Assembly: GCF_003058325.1 (NCBI RefSeq)
Contig: NZ_CP028843.1
Coordinates: forward strand, 4,633,501-4,697,500
Source of the DNA: Methylobacterium currus
GTDB taxonomy: Bacteria; Pseudomonadota; Alphaproteobacteria; Rhizobiales; Beijerinckiaceae
Direction: 5' to 3'
Length of the DNA stretch: 64,000 nucleotides
Shown: piece by piece, positions 1 to 15,019 of the stretch
Layout of the letters: each line of letters begins with the position of its first letter
How positions within the stretch are numbered: position 1 is the stretch's first letter
Notes under the pieces: generated by a model
Seen by the model: the letters and a program-made list of their open reading frames with translations, nothing else
What the model was told of the DNA's origin: nothing
Database searches by the model: none
Made by a program: the position numbers and the translations under genes

Positions 1-2251
1 CGCCCTGCCGGTGGTCGGCGACGAGTACTCGGCCGAGGTCCTGTCGATCTCCGAGCGCCTGCGCCGGATGGGCGACGAGACCAGCCCCGAGCGCCAGGCC
101 GCCTTCCCGGAGGAGGCGGAGGGCCTGAAGCGGCGCCTCGCCCATGCCGTCGCGGCCTCGTCCGACCTGAAGGCGGCGGTCGACCGGGCGGTGACCCTCG
201 TCAACGGCTTCAAGGGCCATCCCGACAGCTTCGGGGCGCTGCACCGCATCCTGGAGGCGCAGGCCTACCGGTTGGCCCATTGGCGGGTCGCGGCGAGCGA
301 CATCAACTACCGCCGCTTCTTCGACGTGAACTCGCTCGCCGGCCTCAAGGTCGAGGACAGGCGGGTGTTCGAGGGCGCCCACGCGATGCTCTTTCGCCAG
401 ATCCGCGAGGGACGGATCGACGGATTGCGCATCGACCACATCGACGGCCTCGCCGATCCGGCCGGCTACGCCCGCGCGCTCCAGGTGGCTCTCGGCCCCG
501 GCTTCTACATCGTGGTGGAAAAAATCCTGGAGCCCGGCGAGAAGCTGCGGCCCTGGCCGATCGCCGGTACCACCGGCTACGACGTGCTCAACCAGATCGA
601 CGGGCTGTTCGTCGACCAGGGGAAGCGCGAGGCGGTGGCAGGGCTCTATGCCGGGGCGACCGGCATGGACGAGCCCTATCCGTGGCTCCTGCGCAACGTG
701 AAGGGCGAGATCCTGGAGACCAGCTTCGCCAGCGAGCTGGAAGTCCTGACCTCGGACCTGAAGCAGGTGGCCGACGCCGACCGGCGCACCCGGGACTTCT
801 CGGTCAACGCCCTGCGTCAGGCCCTGTCGGAGATCATCGCCCGCTTCCCGGTCTATCGCAGCTACCTGTCCCAGGATCTGGACGAGAACGAGATCGAGCC
901 GGAAGACCTGAAGCTGATCGGCGACACGGTCCGCAAGGCCAAGCGCCGCTCCAGCCTGCCCGACCGCTCGGTGCACGACTTTGCCGAGCGGGTGTTGCTG
1001 GGGCGCCTCGACACCGAGGGGCCGGGCCGTCCCGACCCCGAGGTGGTGCGCCGCTTCCGCCGCCGGTTCCAGCAGCTCACCGGCCCGGTGATGGCCAAGA
1101 GCCTGGAGGACACGCTGTTCTACCGCTTCGTCGAGCTTCTGGCGCTCAACGAGGTCGGGGGCGATCCGGGCGAGTACGGGCTGACGGCGGAGCATTTCCA
1201 CGCGCTCCAGGCCGCCCGTGCCCGGGACTGGCCGAACGCGATGATCACCACGGCCACCCACGACACCAAGCGCGGCGAGGATGCCCGCACCCGGCTGCTG
1301 GCGCTCTCCGAGATCCCGCAGGAATGGGCGCAAGCCTGGGACGTGTGGGGCCGGCTGGTGGCGCCCCACCTCTCCGAGGTCGAGGGCGAGGCGGCGCCCG
1401 ACGCCAACGACCAGTGGATGTTCCTGCAGGCCATCCTCGGCGCCTGGCCGCTGGAGCTGCTGACGGACTCTCCGAATCCGAAGGACGTCGAGGATTTCCG
1501 CAAGCGGCTCGGCGCCTATGCCGAGAAGGCGATGCGCGAGGGCAAGCGGCGGTCGAGCTGGGTCAATGTCGACGAGGCCTATGAGGGCGCGGTCTCCAGG
1601 CTGTTCGACGCCCTGGTGGCGCCAGGATCGGACTTCCTCAAGGACTTCCGGCCCTTCGCCGAAAGGCTGGCGCGGGTCGGCATGGTGACGGGCCTCGCCC
1701 GGTCGGCACTCAAATGCACCCTGCCGGGCCTGCCCGACATCTACCAGGGCACGGAGTTCTGGGACTTCTCGTTCGTCGATCCCGACAACCGCCGCCCGGT
1801 CGACTATGCCGAGCGCGAGGCGGCGCTCGGGCAGGACGTGGCGCTCGAAGCCCTGCTTGCCGCCTGGCCGGACGGGCGGATCAAGCAGGCGGTCCTGGCC
1901 CGTCTGCTGGCCGACCGCGCCGCTCATCCCGGCTTCTACGCCGAGGCCGACTACGCCCCGGTCGCGGCGGAGGGGCAGGGGGCGGAGCGCGTCGTCGCCT
2001 TCCTGCGCCAGGACGCGACCGTGGGCTCCGAAGCCGGCGACCTCCTGGTGGCGGTGCCCCGCCGGGTCGCCGCCGAGGACGCCCTCAACCTCGCGGGCGC
2101 CTTCGCCGGAACGAGCCTGCCGGTGCCGGAGGGCAGCGTCTGGCGCGACCTGGTGACGGGCGACGAGGTCCGCGCCGAGGGCGGGCGCCTGAGCGTCGAG
2201 CGACTCTTCGCGCGCCTCCCCCTGGCGGTTCTGCGTCTCTCCGCCAGTTGA
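1..2251 (+). CDS. treY: Malto-oligosyltrehalose synthase, 5' partial
   Basis: Intramolecular transglucosylase that turns the reducing end of a malto-oligosaccharide into a terminal alpha,alpha-1,1 trehalosyl unit, the first step of the TreY/TreZ route to trehalose. The frame is open at the window edge (first full codon at base 2), so the start lies upstream; family members are usually above 850 residues and about 750 are seen here. GH13 landmarks are present: region II 'DGLRIDHIDGL' (Asp codon 434-436), region III 'VVEKIL' (Glu codon 518-520) and region IV 'THDTKRGED' (Asp codon 1262-1264); HDTKR is characteristic of TreY. The next gene, glgE, starts 83 bases downstream on the same strand. 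The partner treZ is not visible and may lie upstream. Confidence 0.95.
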   Translation, partial: ALPVVGDEYSAEVLSISERLRRMGDETSPERQAAFPEEAEGLKRRLAHAVAASSDLKAAVDRAVTLVNGFKGHPDSFGALHRILEAQAYRLAHWRVAASDINYRRFFDVNSLAGLKVEDRRVFEGAHAMLFRQIREGRIDGLRIDHIDGLADPAGYARALQVALGPGFYIVVEKILEPGEKLRPWPIAGTTGYDVLNQIDGLFVDQGKREAVAGLYAGATGMDEPYPWLLRNVKGEILETSFASELEVLTSDLKQVADADRRTRDFSVNALRQALSEIIARFPVYRSYLSQDLDENEIEPEDLKLIGDTVRKAKRRSSLPDRSVHDFAERVLLGRLDTEGPGRPDPEVVRRFRRRFQQLTGPVMAKSLEDTLFYRFVELLALNEVGGDPGEYGLTAEHFHALQAARARDWPNAMITTATHDTKRGEDARTRLLALSEIPQEWAQAWDVWGRLVAPHLSEVEGEAAPDANDQWMFLQAILGAWPLELLTDSPNPKDVEDFRKRLGAYAEKAMREGKRRSSWVNVDEAYEGAVSRLFDALVAPGSDFLKDFRPFAERLARVGMVTGLARSALKCTLPGLPDIYQGTEFWDFSFVDPDNRRPVDYAEREAALGQDVALEALLAAWPDGRIKQAVLARLLADRAAHPGFYAEADYAPVAAEGQGAERVVAFLRQDATVGSEAGDLLVAVPRRVAAEDALNLAGAFAGTSLPVPEGSVWRDLVTGDEVRAEGGRLSVERLFARLPLAVLRLSAS

Positions 2252-2334
2252 GACCCCGGTGCGGGGCCCTCGGGCCCCGCACCCACGACACGCCCCCGTG
2301 ACACGATCGAGAACGAGCAGGCAGGATCGGGCCG

Positions 2335-5742
<3,408 letters not shown>

Positions 5743-5892
5743 TTTCGTCCGTCCGGTGCGGTCCCCCGCACCGGACATCTCGGCCCCCGAACTCTCCCCG
5801 GCGCCCCGCGTTGAGCCCAAGCCACTTGAGCCCAAGTCCCGCGACACCCGCCAACCCGGCGCCACGACCCGATCGAATGAGGCTCTGACGCG

Positions 5893-8800
5893 ATGATCGA
5901 TCGCAGCGATCCGCAATGGTACCGTGACGCCATCATCTACCAGGTGCACGTCAAGTCCTTCTTCGACGCGAACAACGACGGCATCGGCGACTTCGACGGC
6001 CTGACCGCGAAGCTGGACTATATCCGCGACCTCGGCGTCACGGCGATCTGGCTGATGCCGTTCTATCCCTCGCCTTTGCGCGACGACGGCTACGACATCG
6101 CCGATTACCGCGACATCAACCCGTCCTACGGCACGATGGACCAGTTCCGCACCTTCGTGGACGAGGCCCATGCCCGCGGCCTGCGGGTCATCACCGAGCT
6201 CGTCATCAACCACACCTCGGACCAGCATCCCTGGTTCCAGCAGGCCCGCAACGCCCCGAAGGATTCGGAGTGGCGCGACTTCTACGTCTGGTCGGACACC
6301 GACGAGAAGTACACCGACACCCGCATCATCTTTCTCGACACCGAGGCCTCGAACTGGACCTGGGATCCGGTCGCCAAGGCGTATTACTGGCATCGCTTCT
6401 ACTCGCACCAGCCCGACCTGAACTTCGACAACCCGAAGGTTCTCGAGGCGGTGATCGAGGTGATGCGGTACTGGCTCGACATGGGGGTGGACGGGTTGCG
6501 CCTCGACGCGATCCCCTACCTGATCGAGCGCGACGGCACGAACTGCGAGAATCTCCCTGAGACCCACACGGTCATCAAGAAGATCCGCGCCGCCCTCGAC
6601 GAGTCCTATCCCGACCGGATGCTGCTCGCCGAGGCCAACCAGTGGCCGGAGGAGACCGCGCAGTATTTCGGCGAGGGCGACGAATGCCACATGGCGTTCC
6701 ACTTCCCGCTGATGCCGCGGATGTACATGGCGATCGCGCAGGAGGACCGGCACCCGATCACCGACATCATGCGGCAGACGCCGGAGATCCCGGAGGGCTG
6801 CCAATGGGCGATCTTCCTGCGCAACCATGACGAGCTGACGCTCGAGATGGTGACCGACAAGGAGCGCGACTACCTCTGGAGCTTCTACGCCGCCGACCGG
6901 CGCGCCCGCATCAATCTCGGCATCCGCCGCCGCCTCGCGCCCCTGCTCGAGAACGACCGGCGCAAGATCGAGCTGATGAAGTTCCTGGTCCTCTCGATGC
7001 CCGGCACCCCGGTGCTGTACTATGGCGACGAGATCGGCATGGGCGACAACATCTATCTCGGCGACCGCGACGGCGTGCGCACGCCGATGCAATGGTCGCC
7101 GGACCGCAACGGCGGCTTCTCGCGCTCCGACCCGGCCCGCCTGTTCCTGCCGACGATCCAGGACCCGATCTACGGCTTCGACGCGGTCAACGTCGAGGCG
7201 CAGACCCGCGCCCAGACCAGCCTGCTCAACTGGACCCGGCGGATGATCGCGATCCGCAACAACCACGTCTCGCTCGGGCGCGGGGGCCTGCGCTTCCTCT
7301 ATCCGGACAACCGCAAGGTGCTCGCCTGGATCCGCGAGCACGACAACGAGCGGGTGCTCTGCGTCGCCAACCTGTCGCGGGCGCCGCAGGCGGTGCAGCT
7401 CGACCTGTCGGACCTGCGCACGGCGGTGCCGGTCGAGCTGACCGGCGGCACCTCGTTCCCGCCGATCGGCGACCTGCCGTACCTTTTGACCATGCCGGCC
7501 TACGGCTTCTACTGGTTCTCGCTCTCGACCGCGAATGCCGGCACGATGGGCCCGAGCCCGGAAGCGCCGGAGCTGTTCACGCTGGTGCTGACCGGCGGCG
7601 TCGAGACCCTGATGCGGGGCCGGGAGCGCCAGGCCTTCGAGCGCACCGTGGCGCCGCGCTTCATCGGCTCGCGGCGCTGGTTCGGCGCCAAGGGCACCCG
7701 CATCCGCGGGGTCGAGGTGGTCGACAGCGCGATCCTGCCGAGCTTGAGCGGCACCGGCGGCTTCCTCCTGCCGCGCATCGCGGTCTCGCTGGCCAGCGGT
7801 GAGACCCAGGACTACTTCGTGCCGCTCGCGGTCGACGAGGGCCGCGAGGACGAGTCGCTGATGGACCACGCGGTCGCCCGGGTGCGCCGCGGGCCGCGGA
7901 TGGGCCTCCTCTACGGCGCCGCCTCCTCGGTCGACTTCGCCCTCGCGATGGTCGACGCGATCCGCAACAATCGCGAGATCGCGTCCGAGAAGGGCAGCAT
8001 CCGCTTCCAGGCGACCTCGCTGTTCGACCCCGAGCTGGACCTTGACCCGGCCGACATCCGCCGGCTCTCGGCGGAGCAGAGCAACACCTCGATCGCTTTC
8101 GGCTCGCGGCTGATGCTCAAGCTGCTGCGCCGGCTCCAGCCAGGCAGCCATCCGGAGGTCGAGGTCGGCCGCTTCCTCACCGAGGAAGCCGGGTTCAAGA
8201 ACACGCCGGCGCTGCTGGGCGTGGTCGAGCATGTCGGGCCGGACGGCACCGCGACGGCGCTCGGCCTGCTCCAGGCCTTCGTGCGCAACCAGGGCGATGC
8301 CTGGACCCTGATGCTCGAATACCTGCGGCGCGACCTCGACACGATCGTGCTGGTGCCCGAGAGCGAGGCGCACTCCCCGGAAGAGACCTTCGCCACGCAT
8401 CTGCGCTGGGCCGGGCTGCTCGGCCAGCGCACCGCCGAGATGCACAAGGCGCTCGCCACCGAGACCGACGACCCAGCCTTCGCGGCCGAGCCGTTCACGG
8501 GCGAGGATCTGTCGGCGCTCGCCGCCGACACGCGGCGCCAGGCCGAGAAGGCCCTGCGGGCCTGCGCCTCGCTCGGCTTCACGGCTCCCGAGAGCGCCCA
8601 GGAGGCGGCCGCCGCGATCGTCGCCGCCAAGGCGGAGATCGAGGCGCTGATCGCCTCCCTGAGCCGGGGCGCTCCGCAAGGCGCCCACCGCACCCGCATC
8701 CACGGCGACTATCATCTCGGCCAGGTGCTCGCCTCGCAGGACGACCTCATCATCGTCGATTTCGAGGGCGAGCCGTCGCGGCCGGTGGACGAGCGCCGGG

Positions 8801-9156
8801 CGAAGTCGACGCCCCTGCGCGACGTCGCCGGCATCCTGCGCTCGTTCGCCTATGGCGGCGAGACCGTGACCCGCGAGGTCTCCTCGCGCTTCGCCGAGGC
8901 CGGCGAGCGGGCGAAGACCGCCGTCGCCGCCTGGCGCCAGATGGTGAGCGGGGCCTTCCTGGAGGCCTATGCCGCAACGGTGCAGGGCAGCCGCGCCGCC
9001 GTCACCGACGAGGCCACCCACGACCGCCTGCTGCGGCTCTGCCTGCTGCAGAAGGCACTCTACGAGATCGATTACGAGGCCAACAACCGCCCGGACTGGA
9101 TCGAGATTCCGGCCCGCGGCGTGCTGGCCATCCTGGCCGACCAGAAAGGGGCGTGA
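5893..9156 (+). CDS. treS: Trehalose synthase / maltokinase fusion (TreS-Pep2)
   Basis: Bifunctional protein of 1087 residues. The N-terminal part (about 1-550) is a GH13 trehalose synthase that interconverts trehalose and maltose, with D205 ('DGLRLDAIP'), E247 ('LLAEANQW') and D313 ('RNHDELT'). The C-terminal part (about 590-1087) is a maltokinase with an aminoglycoside-phosphotransferase-like fold: catalytic loop 'HGDYHLGQ' (D939) and metal-binding 'DFEGEP' (D956). It would convert trehalose via maltose to maltose-1-phosphate, the donor for the neighbouring GlgE. The ATG is preceded by an ATGAGG motif ending 10 bases upstream. The glgB start lies only 3 bases after the stop, indicating an operon. 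Fusion of these two activities is known in many bacteria. Confidence 0.96.
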   Translation: MIDRSDPQWYRDAIIYQVHVKSFFDANNDGIGDFDGLTAKLDYIRDLGVTAIWLMPFYPSPLRDDGYDIADYRDINPSYGTMDQFRTFVDEAHARGLRVITELVINHTSDQHPWFQQARNAPKDSEWRDFYVWSDTDEKYTDTRIIFLDTEASNWTWDPVAKAYYWHRFYSHQPDLNFDNPKVLEAVIEVMRYWLDMGVDGLRLDAIPYLIERDGTNCENLPETHTVIKKIRAALDESYPDRMLLAEANQWPEETAQYFGEGDECHMAFHFPLMPRMYMAIAQEDRHPITDIMRQTPEIPEGCQWAIFLRNHDELTLEMVTDKERDYLWSFYAADRRARINLGIRRRLAPLLENDRRKIELMKFLVLSMPGTPVLYYGDEIGMGDNIYLGDRDGVRTPMQWSPDRNGGFSRSDPARLFLPTIQDPIYGFDAVNVEAQTRAQTSLLNWTRRMIAIRNNHVSLGRGGLRFLYPDNRKVLAWIREHDNERVLCVANLSRAPQAVQLDLSDLRTAVPVELTGGTSFPPIGDLPYLLTMPAYGFYWFSLSTANAGTMGPSPEAPELFTLVLTGGVETLMRGRERQAFERTVAPRFIGSRRWFGAKGTRIRGVEVVDSAILPSLSGTGGFLLPRIAVSLASGETQDYFVPLAVDEGREDESLMDHAVARVRRGPRMGLLYGAASSVDFALAMVDAIRNNREIASEKGSIRFQATSLFDPELDLDPADIRRLSAEQSNTSIAFGSRLMLKLLRRLQPGSHPEVEVGRFLTEEAGFKNTPALLGVVEHVGPDGTATALGLLQAFVRNQGDAWTLMLEYLRRDLDTIVLVPESEAHSPEETFATHLRWAGLLGQRTAEMHKALATETDDPAFAAEPFTGEDLSALAADTRRQAEKALRACASLGFTAPESAQEAAAAIVAAKAEIEALIASLSRGAPQGAHRTRIHGDYHLGQVLASQDDLIIVDFEGEPSRPVDERRAKSTPLRDVAGILRSFAYGGETVTREVSSRFAEAGERAKTAVAAWRQMVSGAFLEAYAATVQGSRAAVTDEATHDRLLRLCLLQKALYEIDYEANNRPDWIEIPARGVLAILADQKGA

Positions 9157-9159
9157 CCC

Positions 9160-11679
<2,520 letters not shown>

Positions 11680-11798
11680 CGGCCCCATGGCCGGCACGGC
11701 CCGGAATGGCCGCGCCGGTTCTCGATCGCTCCGGCTTGCGCCGGGGCGCGCCTCTTGCGAAGCGTTGCGCCTCGAATCCCTCCGGTTGAGGCCTCCGC

Positions 11799-13007
11799 AT
11801 GACCGTCCCGCCCCTGCCCGATACGATGCCGCCGGTGAGCCGCGAAGCGGCCGGGGTGCTGCCGAGCGGCATCGGCGAGCTCGTGGCCTACGGCGTCGAG
11901 CGGCCGGGCCTGATCCCGCTCTGGGTCGGGGAGGGCGACCGGCCGACGCCGGCCTTCATCGGCGAGGCGGCGCAGCGGGCTCTTCGCGATGGCGCGACCT
12001 TCTACACCCGGATGCTCGGCATCCCGCCCCTGCGCGAGGCCCTGGCGGAGTACGTCACGCGGCTCTACGGCGATCCCGTCGGGCCGGGGCGGTTCTTCGT
12101 GACGGTGGGGGGCATGCACGCCTTCCACACCGCGATCCGCATCGCCGCCGAGCCCGGCGACGAGGTCGTGCTGCCGACCCCGACCTGGTCGAACTTCTTC
12201 GGCGCGGTCGCGATGCAGGGTGCGCGGCCCGTCCCCGTGCCGATGCAGTTCGATGCGGCGGCCGGCTGGAGCCTCGACATCGCCCGGATCGCGGCGGCGA
12301 TCACCCCGCGCACCCGCGCCATCGTGCTGAACACCCCGGCGAACCCGACCGGCTGGGTCGCGACGAAGGGAGACCTCGAGGCGGTTCTGGCGATCGCCCG
12401 GCAGCATCGGCTCTGGATCGTCGCCGACGAGATCTACGGCCGGTTCTGCTTCGATCCGGCGCACGAGGGTTTAGGCCGGGCGCCGTCGATCCGCGACGTC
12501 TGGCAGCCCGAGGACCGCGACCGGGTGCTGTTCGTCCAGACCTTCTCCAAGAACTGGGCGATGACCGGCTGGCGGGTCGGCTGGTTGGAGGGGCCCGAAT
12601 CGATCGGGCGGATCGTCGACGGGCTCGTCCTCTACGGCACGTCCGGCGTCGCCACCTTCCTCCAGCACGCCGCCGTCACGGCGATCCGGGAGGGCGAGGC
12701 GCTGGTGGCCGAGCAGGTGGCGCAGGCCCGGGCCGGCCGCGAGATCGTCTGCGGTGCCCTGGGTGCCGTGCCGGGCGTCGAGCTGCCCGCGCCGCCCGGC
12801 GCCTTCTACGCCTTCCCGAGGGTGCCGGGCGAGCCGGACGACGTCCGCCTCGCCAAGCGCCTCGTCGACGAGGCCGCTATCGGCCTCGCCCCCGGCTCGG
12901 CCTTCGGGCCCGGAGGCGAGGGATTCTTGCGGCTGTGCTTCGCCCGTTCCGCGGCAGACCTCACCGAAGCGATGCGGCGGATGGTGCCGGTGCTGAGCGA
13001 GCGGTAA
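11799..13007 (+). CDS. PLP-dependent aminotransferase, class I/II
   Basis: 402-residue fold-type I aminotransferase. The Schiff-base lysine is K251 in 'QTFSKNWAMTGWRVGW', the cofactor-binding 'NTPANPTGW' and 'VADEIYGRF' motifs precede it, and 'GSAFGPGGEGFLRLCFA' near the C-terminus holds the carboxylate-binding arginine. Such proteins transfer amino groups between amino acids and 2-oxo acids; the substrate cannot be read from sequence. It is separated from glgB by 119 bases and probably has its own promoter. A REP-like palindrome (13034-13068) follows the gene. The ATG at 11799 gives a normal family length. Confidence 0.9.
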   Translation: MTVPPLPDTMPPVSREAAGVLPSGIGELVAYGVERPGLIPLWVGEGDRPTPAFIGEAAQRALRDGATFYTRMLGIPPLREALAEYVTRLYGDPVGPGRFFVTVGGMHAFHTAIRIAAEPGDEVVLPTPTWSNFFGAVAMQGARPVPVPMQFDAAAGWSLDIARIAAAITPRTRAIVLNTPANPTGWVATKGDLEAVLAIARQHRLWIVADEIYGRFCFDPAHEGLGRAPSIRDVWQPEDRDRVLFVQTFSKNWAMTGWRVGWLEGPESIGRIVDGLVLYGTSGVATFLQHAAVTAIREGEALVAEQVAQARAGREIVCGALGAVPGVELPAPPGAFYAFPRVPGEPDDVRLAKRLVDEAAIGLAPGSAFGPGGEGFLRLCFARSAADLTEAMRRMVPVLSER

Positions 13008-13033
13008 GCACGTCCCGTCTGCACCTCTCTTCC

Positions 13034-13068
13034 GTCATCCCGGGTTCCGCGGCGCGGCCCCGGATGAC
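13034..13068. repeat. REP-like palindrome, copy A
   Basis: Imperfect inverted repeat with arms GTCATCCCGGG and CCCCGGATGAC around a GC-rich loop, between the convergent aminotransferase and PhnA-like genes. It may serve as a transcription terminator. The same arm sequences recur at four other intergenic sites in the window. Confidence 0.65.
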
Positions 13069-13085
13069 GGGGAGGGTGGCCCAAC

Positions 13086-13382
13086 TCACCGCTTGCGCAC
13101 GAATTCCGTGCGCAGCACCAAGCCCTTGATCGTGTCGTGGCGGCAATCGACCTCGTCGTCGTTGTCGGTGAGGCGGATCGAGCGGATCACCGTGCCCTGC
13201 TTGAGGGTCTGGTTGGCGCCCTTGACCTTCAGGTCCTTGATCAGGGTGACGGAATCGCCGTCGCTCAGGAGGTTGCCGGAGGCGTCGCGCACCTCCCGGG
13301 TCGCGGCGGCCTTCATCTCGCCGGCGGGGCGCCACTCGCCCGTCGCCTCGTCATACACGTAATCGTCGTCGGCAGCCGTCAC
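13086..13382 (-). CDS. PhnA/YjdM-like protein, short form
   Basis: 98-residue protein matching the C-terminal half of the PhnA (YjdM) family: 'LLSDGDSVTLIKDLKVKG', 'LKQGTVIRSIRL', 'DCRHDTIKGLVLRTEFVRK'. The zinc-ribbon N-terminus of E. coli YjdM is absent; the first 30 residues are acidic and contain no cysteine pairs. The family was named for linkage to phosphonate genes, but its function is not settled, and nothing around it here concerns phosphonates. It is followed convergently by the aminotransferase; upstream is a cation transporter on the same strand, 66 bases away. Confidence 0.85.
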   Translation of the reverse strand: MTAADDDYVYDEATGEWRPAGEMKAAATREVRDASGNLLSDGDSVTLIKDLKVKGANQTLKQGTVIRSIRLTDNDDEVDCRHDTIKGLVLRTEFVRKR

Positions 13383-13448
13383 GCGCGTTCGTCCTCCGTT
13401 GCGTGGGCGTTGTCGCCGCTGTGAGCCGCCTGCCGCAAGGGCCGGTCC

Positions 13449-14336
13449 TCAGATAACCGGTAAGCCGCGCTGCTTGGCCTCCTCGGCAGGCTCGACGTGG
13501 ATCGTCACCACGGCGCCCTCCACCGCGCCTTCGATCGCCGCCTCGAGCCGGTCGCAGATCGCGTGCGACTCCGCCACCGTCATCTCCCCCGGCACCACGA
13601 GGTGGAAGTCGATGAAGGTGACCTGGCCGGCGTGGCGGGTGCGCACGTCGTGGGCCTCCAGCGCGCCTTCGCCGTGCTCGGAGATCAGCCGGCGGATCTG
13701 CGTCACCATCTCGGTCGGCGCCGCTTGGTCCATCAGGCCGCTGACCGAGTCGCGCACCATGGCGCCGCCCGACCACAGGATGTTGAGCGCCACCACCACG
13801 GCGATGACCGGATCGAGGATCATCCAGCCGGTCGCGGTGGCGAGCCCCAGGCCGATCAGCACGCCGCCGGAGGTGAACACGTCGGCCAGCACGTGCTTGC
13901 CGTCCGCCACCAGGGCCGGGGAGCGCCAGTCGCGACCGCGCCTGACCAGCATCATGCCCCAGACCAGGTTGATCACCGTCGCCAGGCCGTTCACCGCCAC
14001 GCCAAGAAGCGGCGCGTCGAGGGCCTTGGGGGCCTGGAGCGCGTCGTAGGCGTCCCGCAGGATCATCACGGCGGCGACGATGATCAGCGCGCCCTCGATC
14101 ACCGCCGAGAAGTACTCGGCCTTGTGATGGCCGTAAGGGTGGTTCTGGTCGGCCGGCTGCGCGGCGACGCGCAGGGCCACGAAGGCGGTCATCGCCGCCA
14201 CGACGTTGATGATGCTCTCGAGGGCGTCCGAATAGAGCGCGAGGCTCCCGGTGATCCACCAGGCGCCGAACTTGAGGGCGAGCACCAGGAGGCCGACCCC
14301 GGCGCTGGCGAGGGCGGCGGCTTGCGCACGTTCCAT
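13449..14336 (-). CDS. Cation diffusion facilitator transporter
   Basis: 295-residue inner-membrane antiporter for divalent metal cations (Zn, Fe, Co or similar) driven by protons. Six membrane segments are expected, beginning with 'AGVGLLVLALKFGAWWITGS'. Metal-site motifs are present: 'SDALESIINV' in segment II and 'ADGKHVLADVFTSGG' in segment V (HxxxD). The cytoplasmic C-terminal domain has 'FIDFHLVVPGEMTV' and ends near 'HVEP'. I chose the ATG at 14336 because it lies directly before the first hydrophobic segment and has GGAAC upstream; an in-frame start 33 codons earlier would add an Arg/Pro-rich leader. The metal cannot be assigned from sequence. Confidence 0.92.
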   Translation of the reverse strand: MERAQAAALASAGVGLLVLALKFGAWWITGSLALYSDALESIINVVAAMTAFVALRVAAQPADQNHPYGHHKAEYFSAVIEGALIIVAAVMILRDAYDALQAPKALDAPLLGVAVNGLATVINLVWGMMLVRRGRDWRSPALVADGKHVLADVFTSGGVLIGLGLATATGWMILDPVIAVVVALNILWSGGAMVRDSVSGLMDQAAPTEMVTQIRRLISEHGEGALEAHDVRTRHAGQVTFIDFHLVVPGEMTVAESHAICDRLEAAIEGAVEGAVVTIHVEPAEEAKQRGLPVI

Positions 14337-14557
14337 GACGATGTTCCGAAAGTGGTCGTGGCCGCGTCGCGGGAGGGGCCCGGTGCGGCGCGGCGCCGCT
14401 CCCTTAAGGCGACATCGGCCGGAAGGCCACGGCACAGGTCATAGCCCGGGCTAAATGCGTCTCACCGCATCCCCGCCGATGTTCAGGCGCATCCCTGGAC
14501 GCAGCCGGCGCGGGCAAAGCGCGGAACCTTGGCGTGGGCCCGCGCATTGCCTGTTTC

Positions 14558-15019
14558 ATGAGCATCGCCTTCGTTCGCGAGAAGGAGGGCGGGGAGGCCT
14601 TCGAGGATCTTCCCGACCGTCCCGTCTCCCCGCACCCGAACTTCGTCACGCCGGAGGGCCTCGCCCTGATCGACGCGGAGCTGGACCGGCTGCATGCCGA
14701 GCATGCCGGCCTGTCGCCCGACGACAAGGCGAACATGGCGCGGGTGAACCGCGACCTGCGCTACTGGACCGCCCGGCGCAACTCGGCCCAGGTGGTCGAA
14801 CAGCCTGGGGGCGACACCGTGCATTTCGGCTCGACCGTCACCATCGCGCGCGAGGACGGGCCTGAGCAGACCTTCCGCATCGTCGGCGAGGACGAGGCCG
14901 ACCCGGCCAAGGGCTCCATCGCCTACGTGGCGCCGCTCGCCCGGGCGCTCACCGGCAAGCAGGCCGGCGAGACCGTCGAGGTGGCCGGTCACGAGGTGGA
15001 GATCGTCTCGGTCCGCTGA
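14558..15019 (+). CDS. GreA/GreB-family transcription elongation factor-like protein
   Basis: 153 residues. An N-terminal stretch containing 'DLPDRPVSPHPNFVTPEG' leads into a short helical segment, followed by the FKBP-like GreA C-terminal domain ('DTVHFGSTVTIARED', 'FRIVGEDEAD', 'GSIAYVAPLARALTGK', 'AGETVEV'). This alphaproteobacterial type has a shorter coiled coil than GreA proper and may act on RNA polymerase in a different way; nucleoside-diphosphate-kinase-regulator (Rnk) type is the alternative label. The ATG at 14558 was preferred to one 8 codons earlier because the conserved family start is 'MSIAFVRE'. The last 31 bases overlap the 3' end of the convergent LysR gene. Confidence 0.85.
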   Translation: MSIAFVREKEGGEAFEDLPDRPVSPHPNFVTPEGLALIDAELDRLHAEHAGLSPDDKANMARVNRDLRYWTARRNSAQVVEQPGGDTVHFGSTVTIAREDGPEQTFRIVGEDEADPAKGSIAYVAPLARALTGKQAGETVEVAGHEVEIVSVR